DNA of 64,000 nt from NCBI GenBank assembly GCA_029237695.1, contig JAQRGA010000117.1:62001-126000 (forward strand), written 5' to 3'. Numbering within the stretch: position 1 is the first letter of the stretch; every line of letters begins with the position of its first letter. The position numbers and the translations under genes are program-made. This document shows, piece by piece, positions 56,512 to 64,000 of the stretch. This DNA comes from Conchocele bisecta (taxonomy: Eukaryota; Mollusca; Bivalvia; Lucinida; Thyasiridae). The notes below the pieces were generated by a model, which made no database searches, had not been told where the DNA came from, and worked only from the letters and a program-made list of their open reading frames with translations.

Positions 56512-58941
56512 AATGTAAGTACCAAACGCCATATAATAATCACTCATTACTATTTTTAGTTTAAAAAATATCAATTCGTTTTGGACTATTTTGCCCCCTT
56601 TTCGATAAATTAATTCATATGTACATTTATGTGCGGCATCAGTTGAAACATTTGCCAGACTTGTTGATACATCATTCACTCGCCTGAAGCGACTCGTCCC
56701 AGTACGTACGCTCGACACGACATTCTGTACGCTCGTCTCACCTCATTATCGGCTCGCCAATCGGTACACTCGACTGCCCTGGACGACCCACCTCTCTATA
56801 GTCCGAGTACGCTCGACTCGCCAGTCGGTTACGGCTCGACTACCCTGCACCACATTCCTCATTATAGTCGGTACGCTCGACTCGCCAGTCGGTACGCTCG
56901 ACTAATTTCGACGACTCACACCTCTTTATAGTCGGTACGCTCGACTCGCCAGTCGGTACGCTTGACTTGCATTCGAGTTGTTAACTCAACTCAGATCTTT
57001 CTAGTCGTCCACTTGATGCACATCCTAGTTGTTAACTCAACAATCAGCTCTTTCTAGTCGTATGCTCGACTCACCTCTTTCTAGTATTTCACTCAACTCG
57101 TCACCCTCTAGTCGTTTCACGCGAGTTATTAGCTCTACACATTCACTCCGCCATAGTCGTGCAAGAGAATAGCTACTGCATACGTCTCACCTCTTGCTCA
57201 GAGAAATCTGGTCTGGCACATGCGAGTCTGATGAAACACAACACCAAATAGCAGGTAGCCCCCAATGAGGAGCCAAATATGTTAGATATGTGGTTATGTA
57301 ATATATACATGTATGATAGTACCGGTGCTATGTTAGCTTAATAAGATATTTCATGTTTTCTATATACAGTTGCATGATGTGGGGATTGGTGGGTCAGAGG
57401 GATGGAGTGGGGTTATTGAGTATTTCAGATAACTGATAAAGGAAGGACAATACAAGTTACAGCATAATGATAATCTTCCTGCAAGTTTAGGTAATAGTCA
57501 ATCGAGTAATCTGGTAATAGTGTATAAAATGATAATTTTTAATTATAGTTTATACACTATATTGGAGACTGTCATGCAGTTCTCCCAGTTTTGACAGATG
57601 TGGTTTTGTGGTGGCAGGCCTGATCTACATGTAGGTCAGTGTCCCAGCTAGCGAGAGTGCATGATCATTTTAGATATGCTAATTTTGACAATGGAATTAT
57701 TGGTTAAATTATATAGTTCAAAGGTCGCGGGAGCAGGGAGTGACATCCGCTGTCCCGGGAATTCAGTTTTGCACAATGCGTAGTCGGCGTGGATGTTTCT
57801 GAGGATTCTTGACATACCCACCGCCGCCCCATCTCCTCCTTTGATTTTAAACATGTGCAATTTGTTTACATTTGAAGACAAGTCTTCGTAATAGTTTAAA
57901 TTACAGCATTGAAACCTTCAGCTGTGCACGCCTATGTTGGGTTGGGGCTACTGCAACATAGGTTATGTCACAGACTATTTTGCCCCCTTTTCGATAAATT
58001 AATTCATATGTACATTTATGTGCGGCATCAGTTGAAACATTTGCCAGACTTGTTGATACATCATTCACTCGCCTGAAGCGACTCGTCCCAGTACGTACGC
58101 TCGACACGACATTCTGTACGCTCGTCTCACCTCATTATCGGCTCGCCAGTCGGTACACTCGACTGCCCTGGACGACCCACCTCTCTATAGTCCGAGTACT
58201 CTCGACTCGCCAGTCGGTTACGCTCAACTACCCTGCACCACATTCCTCATTATAGTCGGTACACTCGACTCGCCAGTCGGTACGCTCGACTAATTTCGAC
58301 GACTCGCCTCTTTATAGTCGGTACGCTCGACTCGCCAGTCGGTACGCTTGACTCGCATTCGAGTCGTTAACTCAACTCAGATCTTTCTAGTCGTCCACTT
58401 GATGCACATCCTAGTTGTTAACTCAACTCAGCTCTTTCTAGTCGTATGCTCGACTCACCTCTTTCTAGTATTTCACTCAACTCGTCACCCTCTAGTCGTT
58501 TCACGCGAGTTATTAGCTCTACACATTCACTCCGCCATAGTCGTGCAAGAGAATAGCTACTGCATACGTCTCACCTCTTGCTCAGAGAAATCTGGTCTGG
58601 CACATGCGAGTCTGATGAAACACAACACCAAATAGTAGGTAGCCCCCAATGAGGAGCCAAATATGTTAGATATGTGGTTATGTAATATATACATGTATGA
58701 TAGTACCGGTGCTATGTTAGCTTAATAAGATATTTCATGTTTTCTATATACAGTTGCATGATGTGGGGATTGGTGGGTCAGAGGGATGGAGTGGGGTTAT
58801 TGAGTATTTCAGATAACTGATAAAGGAAGGACAATACAAGTTACAGCATAATGATGATCTTCCTGCAAGTTTAGGTAATAGTCAATCGAGTAATCTGGTA
58901 ATAGTGTATAAATGTAAGTACCAAACGCCATATAATAATCA
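56512..58941 (+). mobile_element. B-A-B module of the recombinase retroelement with 31-bp flanking duplication
   Basis: B copy (56584-57525), A copy (57526-57816, again 291 bp), junction segment, then B copy (57973-58910). These match B1, A2 and B2 of 33188-34930, but no recombinase is present. The outer flanks, 56512-56542 and 58911-58941, are identical over 31 bases (containing AAGTACCAAACGCCATATAA). This may be a solo form left after loss of the coding part, or an unusual integration product. Confidence 0.75.
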
Positions 58942-58994
58942 AGTCAGAATAAATCTGATATTTCAAGCATGATATGCACGTAGATGTCTATCTA

Positions 58995-59170
58995 CTGATA
59001 TAAAATATGCTTTTGAACTCGTTTGACCTCTTTGTTCTTAATGACCCAAAAAGTGACCTTGTCCCACATGATTTGTTTGACCGACACCGGATTCATGTTC
59101 AGGAAGGTATAATGTATTAATCTAGCATAGTCGTTGCTTTTGCTCTCTTGGGTTGAACAGAAGTCATTGT
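58995..59170 (-). repeat. Dispersed repeat, inverted relative of 51955-52090
   Basis: The shared blocks are listed at the other copy. The stretch 59171-59653 that follows has only a weak relative of the GACCAGCCT repeat (59238-59290). Confidence 0.8.
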
Positions 59171-59653
59171 TAAGCTAGTTCTCTTCAAAGTGCCCTTCCA
59201 CTATGAATCAAACTGTACAAATGTGTTCAAGAACTAGTGTAGCCCCTGACCAGCCTATGCAATCTATTCAGTCTGATCAGTTTTGCCATGTAATCATCCG
59301 TTACACAACTAACAATTACCTTGGACCTTTATCAGGCGGCAGAAGTATGACTACTGGCAGTCATATCTATCAGAGAAATGTCAATGAAATGTCGGTAGAC
59401 CAATGAATCATCCAAAATCAGTGGAATATCTGTGAACATAGATACAATTGCACACATTACCTCATTCCATGCAGAACTCCCTGCTAGGGGTACAGCAATT
59501 CTCATTTCTCATCTAATCTATATGCTCAAATGATGGTCACAACATATACCTCTGAAAAGAAATGATAAAAGTATTTAAAATTTTCTTCAAGGATTATTGT
59601 ATATGTATATCCTTAGTATGTAACATGTTCATCACTATACACCTGTGTTGTAG

Positions 59654-59769
59654 GGCCTGATTAGCAATGTGACCTTATCAGGTGAGGTTCTGGTTGGCTG
59701 GGTAAACATACCCGTCGTATTTGGTGACTATCTGCAGAGAGTCCACTCCATCCATACCAAACAACAAAG
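59654..59769 (+). CDS. GLB1: Beta-galactosidase (GH35), internal exon C
   Basis: 116 bp, entering in phase 0 and leaving after two bases of a codon; acceptor TTGTAG, donor GTAAGG. It encodes GLISNVTLSGEVLVGWVNIP, then VVFGDYLQRVHSIHTKQQ. The GL-SN-TL-S--L--W pattern is the conserved GLB1 segment following LVENxGRxNYG. NVT is a potential N-glycosylation site. Frame and splice phases agree with exons B and D. Confidence 0.9.
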
Positions 59770-60144
59770 GTAAGGAAAATGATTTACTAGTATTGCATAA
59801 AATGGGCATTTCTGTGTAATAACATTGTAACAAAAATCACAATACACTAATGTAATAAATATGTAAAGAGACAGATACAGGACACATGTTAGGTGATCGG
59901 TGCAGCTTCAATGAATCATTATGTGCTTGTACAGTAATTAGAATCTGAGCCTATCAGAGGCCCATTCAAAATGTTCATAAGCTTGAACTTGTGTTGAAAA
60001 TATTTACATACAATACGCTGTAGCCTGTAACCTATTCAGAGCCCTAGCCACATCGAGGTGTTCCAATGCATATCTCTCTGTGTGTTTTCATCGCCGTATA
60101 TGAATGTGCCTAAAAAGCATTGTTTAATAAAATTTCTCTTTCAG

Positions 60145-60259
60145 ACAACAAGTATATGCATCTATGAATCTGACGGTTCCATCATTCTACCTTGGTCAAC
60201 TAACTTTAGCAGCAGACCCTATGGATACGTACTTCGACATGTCTAATGGGTGGCAAAAG
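60145..60259 (+). CDS. GLB1: Beta-galactosidase (GH35), internal exon D
   Basis: 115 bp; acceptor TCTCTTTCAG, donor GTATAT. The first base completes the arginine codon begun in exon C and the exon ends on a codon boundary. It encodes QQVYASMNLTVPSFYLGQLT, then DTYFDMSNGWQK, matching the LPAFYMG and DTF---GWTKG landmarks of GLB1. The next exon should encode the NGFNLGRYW-type motif; I did not find it up to 64000, so the gene runs on beyond the window. Confidence 0.9.
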
Positions 60260-60394
60260 GTATATAGCGATCAATTTATCAATTGTGAGCAATTACAAAA
60301 TTGTCCCTACATCTACTTAACATTACAATGATGTCAGGCACAATAGTCTTAAGTTAACTCTTTCCACACTCCAGCCCTCTATACAGATATTTGC

Positions 60395-60612
60395 AAACAG
60401 TGTAGATCCAGATGAGCCGGCTCGTCATGAGCCGTCTCATCAGGATCTGTACTTTTTGCAAGTAATTTTATTTTTTTTAGAGAATAAAACATGAACCCTT
60501 TTCATAAATGGACTACCGGTAGTCTGAAAATCATTTTCTGATGATGAGATTGGTGATAAAATCAACATATCACAGTCCATTCCAGTTATTTAGGATTGAA
60601 GTAAAGGGTTAA
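60395..60612. repeat. Palindromic dispersed repeat, copy 2
   Basis: Relative of 4715-4920. The centre (60405-60447) is a 43-base near-perfect palindrome: arms with GATCC, GATGAG and CGGCTC face GAGCCG, CTCATC and GGATC across five bases. Outer TTGCAAA / TTTTGCAA also pair. Confidence 0.8.
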
Positions 60613-60739
60613 CAATTCAGGGTTTCAAATGCTATAATTTCAATTTTAAAAGTTTGTAATTACAGCTTAATAAATATTTTTATTGACACATTATAAAATA
60701 TGATCACTTCACATAAAAAAATACATAGAGAGAATAAAG

Positions 60740-60895
60740 AGTTACATCAGAGAAATCTGTTATAACTTCTATTTTCTGCTTCGGAAAATCTTAATATTTC
60801 ACGCATGCATTCCTCTAAGGCTCTACTATCTTGCTGTGACAAATCCACGACAGTTTAACCCCCGCTGAATCGAAGGTCAATGTCACATGCTTATA
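60740..60895 (+). repeat. Single 170-bp unit of the array at 1-1200
   Basis: Shared with units near 760-1020: AACTTCTATTT, ATATTTCACGCATGCATTCC, TCTAAGGCTCTACTATC and TGCTGTGACAAATCC. It is an isolated unit about 60 kb away from the array. Confidence 0.8.
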
Positions 60896-61260
60896 GCGGA
60901 ATCGGTATGTCGTGATTTTAAGCTGAATTGTGCATTTTGTGATACAAGCATAAAATGTGGTACAGTCGTATATCGAACCATAATAAAGGATTTTAGCTAT
61001 AGGGACATTTCAGATTCGTAACGTGACAATAATATTAGATGCCTGTAAGTGCATGGCATTAATTTGCTTGAGTACCTAATAATAATAAAAGTATTGTTTT
61101 CTCTCACAACATTTAACATGTTCTCTAATTGAATAATTGTACTATCAATGCGAGTTAAATGTTTTAAAAATGGCCGCCAAAATAGCTCCAAACATCATAT
61201 ATTTCAGTAGGTTTTCAAATATTTGATGCACGTGACACGGAACTATCATCTCCTAATAGT

Positions 61261-62336
61261 TTTTAGCTCGACTATTCGAAGTTAGAGCTTATGTAGTCAC
61301 CCCGGCGTCGGCGTCACCGTCACGCCTTGGTTAAGGTTTTTAGTCAAGCTTGTATATGGAATACTCCCGGCCCTACACCCACCATACTTGGACAACTTCA
61401 TATCCTAGTGATGTACATCAACAACCCCTGACCTATATTTGACATTGACCTACATTTAACCTTGAATTACTTAGTTAATTCCCCTTGGTTAATGTTTTTA
61501 GTCAACCTTGTTTAAGGTTTTTAGTCAAGCTTGTAGATGGAATACTCCTGACCCTACACCAATCATACTTGGACAACTTCATCTCCTAGTGATGTACATC
61601 AACAACCCCTGACCTATATTTGACCTTGACCTACATTTAACCTTGAAATACTTAGTTAATTCCCCTTGGTTAAGGTTTTTAGTCAACCTTGGTTAAGGTT
61701 TTTAGCCAACCTTGGTTAAGGTTTTTAGTCAAGCTTGTACATGGAATACTATTGTGCATACAGACACCATACTTGGATAACTTTTTCTCATAGGGATGTA
61801 CATCAATAACCCCTGACCTATATTTTACCTTGACCTACATTTAACCTTGAATTACTTAGTTATTTCCCCTTGGTTAAGGTTTGTACTCAAACTTGGTTAA
61901 GGTTTATAGTCAAGCTTGTATATGGAATACTCCTGGGCCTACAGCAACCATAGTTGGACAACTTCATCTCCTAGTGATGTACATCAATAATCCCTGACCT
62001 ATATTTGACCTTGACCTACTTTTACCCTTGTATTACTGAGTTATTTCCCCTTGGTTAAGGTTTTTAGTCAAGCTTGTATATGGAATACTCCTGGGCCTAC
62101 AACAACCATACTTGGAAAACTTCATCTCCTAGTGATGTACATCAATAACCCCTGACCTATATCTGACATTGACCTATATTTAACCTTGAATTACTTAGTT
62201 AATTTCCCTTGGTTAAGGTTTTTAGTCAACCTTGGTTAATGTTTTTATGCGGGCCGCGGCCACCTTCTTTGTCAAGCTATGTGTACATCGACAACCCTCG
62301 TAGTCGAGCTATGCTGTTCTCCTACAGCGCTTGTTT
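61261..62336 (+). mobile_element. TAGCTCGACTA element, complete HINE-like structure
   Basis: The 5' terminus TTTTAGCTCGACTATTCGAAG is followed by GGCGTCGGCGTCACC and about five core units with CTTGGTTAAGGTTTTTAGTC, ACCATACTTGGACAACTTC and CCTAGTGATGTACATCAA. At the 3' side TAGTCGAGCTA is a perfect 11-bp inverted copy of TAGCTCGACTA, followed by the hairpin GCTGT-tctcct-ACAGC and the end GCTTGTTTT. Confidence 0.8.
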
Positions 62337-62670
62337 TATTAGTAGATGGGATTTGGAATGATAAATAATAATTCAGTACTACTGCGAATCGTTAAATTTA
62401 CTATTTTAATGAAGAAAACGTAAAATTACCTTACCCACCGAAATTCCATATTAGCTTATTGCCAGAATTTTATTTTATCTATTCTGGTGGAAACTGGTGC
62501 AATATACCTGGACATTTTATACTTCCAAATGCATAGTTTGCCGTGTACCACATTTCCAAACGTACCGACTCATTAGTAGCCGATAGTATAACTATGGTCC
62601 ATTATGAAAATACTTGTTAGTCCGATATGTCCAGTAGCCTTTGTATTATCATCTTGGTTACGGTACTGAT

Positions 62671-62791
62671 AACAATATCTAGATGTCATTAACAAAGAAG
62701 ACACATTGTTCCATGGCTGCATTATTTTTAACAATATCTAGATGTAATTAACAAAGAAAACACATTGTTCCATGGCTGCATTATTTTTGTC
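62671..62791. repeat. Tandem duplication, two 60-bp units
   Basis: Two nearly identical units with ACAATATCTAGATGT.ATTA and CCATGGCTGCATTATTTTT. The surrounding 62340-63470 has no other repeat or gene I can support. Confidence 0.9.
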
Positions 62792-63470
62792 TTAAACATT
62801 GCCACTCACACCCTTCCAATTAAAGCGATGCATGTAAGTCAAAACTATAAACAGTTTGAATGTAATGACACGTTCTGCCAACCATACCAAAATATCTTGC
62901 TTGCACGTGTCTGGCGATAAAAATGTAAACAAGAAGTTGTCCAGTTTGTCACCACTCTTTCACGTGTCGAAGATACAGGCGCCTTGCAATGGGTCCTTTG
63001 CATATCAGGAGGTACATATAATACATGTAGATATGTTACTTAATTGGACTTAGTCTTACGTATTGTCCATAATAAAATCAAGTTATTGACTATTGATGAA
63101 CATTGCAGACGACAGAATATTTTGCCATGCGTTTTCGTGGCTGATGATAAATAAGACACTATAATATGTTGTTACAATAGCCATTATATAACATATGGGC
63201 CGCACTGAAAGCCTGAAAATGACGTCGCAAAGTTACGCTTTAATTTACTAACGTCACGTCGGATTTTGACACTTGAAATAGTTGCGTCATTGCAATAAGT
63301 TGACGTTGTCCTATTTATAACCGTACACTTTACTATTTATGGCTCACAAACATTTTAGTACTGGATACGCGTAGCAGAATTGTACAGTTGTTTCCATAGT
63401 GGTTCAGACATTTGTCTGTTTTTTTTCGGTTTCCTTCAAGGAAACACATAGTGCTTTTGTCAATTATTTT

Positions 63471-64000
63471 TTAGCTTGACTATTCGAAGAATAAGTAGAG
63501 CTTATGTTGTCACCCCGGCGTCGGCGTCGGCGTCACGCCTTGGTTAAGGTTTTTAGTCAAGTTTGTATATGGAATACTACTGGCCCTACACCCACCATAC
63601 TTGGACAACTTCATCTCCTAGTGATGTACATCAATAACCCCTGATTTATATTTGACCTTGACCTACATTTCCTCTTGAATTACTTGGTTAATTCCCCTTG
63701 GTTAAGGTTTTTAGTCAACTTTGGTTAAGGTTTTTAGTCAAGCTTGTATATGCAATACTACTGGCCCTACACCCACCATACTTGGACAACTTCATCTCCT
63801 AGTGATGCACATCAATAACCCCTCATCTATATTTGACCTTGACCTACATTTCCTCTTGAATTACTTACTTAATTCCCCTTGGTTAAGGTTTTTAGTCAAC
63901 CATTGGTTAAGGTTTTTTCAAGCTTGTACATTGAATACTATTGTGCATCCAGACACCATACTTCGACAACCTTTTCTCATAGGTATGTACATCAATAACC
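63471..64000 (+). mobile_element. TAGCTTGACTA element, relative of 61261, cut by the window edge
   Basis: It begins TTAGCTTGACTATTCGAAGA and has the same core units as 61261-62336 in at least two copies. The 3' end lies beyond the window. The terminus differs by one base from its relative (TAGCTTGACTA versus TAGCTCGACTA). Confidence 0.85.

Larger units (their letters stand above)
48903..59653 (+). other. Intron between exons B and C (about 10.75 kb)
   Basis: Bounded by GTATGT at 48903 and TTGTAG ending at 59653. It contains the rest of the exon-derived array, two nested mobile elements, inverted copies of a short repeat (51955-52090 and 58995-59170), a 160-bp array and a B-A-B module of the recombinase retroelement. 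The stretch 52100-54790 holds no recognised gene or repeat. Confidence 0.8.

Overview
The window is eukaryotic, non-coding-rich DNA, most likely from a bivalve mollusc. The signs are: spliced coding exons with GT/AG borders and long introns, moderate AT richness, no operons or compact genes, and a dense carpet of mollusc-type repeats. I recognise several of these repeats from bivalve genomes, for example the AGCTCACCTGAGCGAAGCTC and GATCC-GATGAG palindromic families. The species cannot be fixed from sequence alone.

Only one conventional gene is supported. Four exons on the + strand between 48196 and 60259 encode part of the C-terminal beta-sandwich region of a glycosyl hydrolase family 35 acid beta-galactosidase (GLB1-like). 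Neither the catalytic barrel exons upstream nor the last exons downstream were found, so the gene probably continues outside the window, at least to the right. Its second visible exon has been partly amplified: the 3' part of the exon, its splice donor and about 29 bases of intron form an array of about 17 copies (48812-51810), interrupted by a nested pair of mobile elements. The intron that follows is about 10.75 kb and carries several further repeats.

The rest is mobile or repetitive DNA. Left third (1-20 kb): a 170-bp tandem array, dispersed repeats in several copies, small inverted-repeat transposons (7473-8330, 8587-10316, 16619-17127), a 30-bp minisatellite, and several elements with a 5' hairpin and a tandem-repeat core. 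Middle (20-45 kb): a duplicated 1.1-kb unit; two of the three copies of a roughly 2-kb AGCTCACCTGAGC element, the other being at 10.8 kb; a small pogo-like element with TA target duplication; a tyrosine-recombinase retrotransposon remnant with split direct repeats (31764-34930); a 170-bp array; two foldback-like elements whose inverted arms are built of short subrepeats; and a decayed GC-rich ORF of unknown function. Right (45-64 kb): the beta-galactosidase exons, a second copy of the split-direct-repeat module with a 31-bp flanking duplication, a 160-bp array, and two further hairpin-headed elements.

The unifying observation is that more than ten families unrelated in sequence share one plan: a sequence-variable 5' terminal hairpin, often a GTCCGTCC-type tract, tandem core repeats of about 150-440 bp, a 3' copy of the 5' terminus in inverted orientation, often a short 3' hairpin, and an end in CTTGTTT or similar. 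This resembles the non-autonomous Helentron/HINE plan (and the bivalve pearl elements). One such element ends against a beta-galactosidase exon and appears to supply the pyrimidine tract of its splice acceptor.
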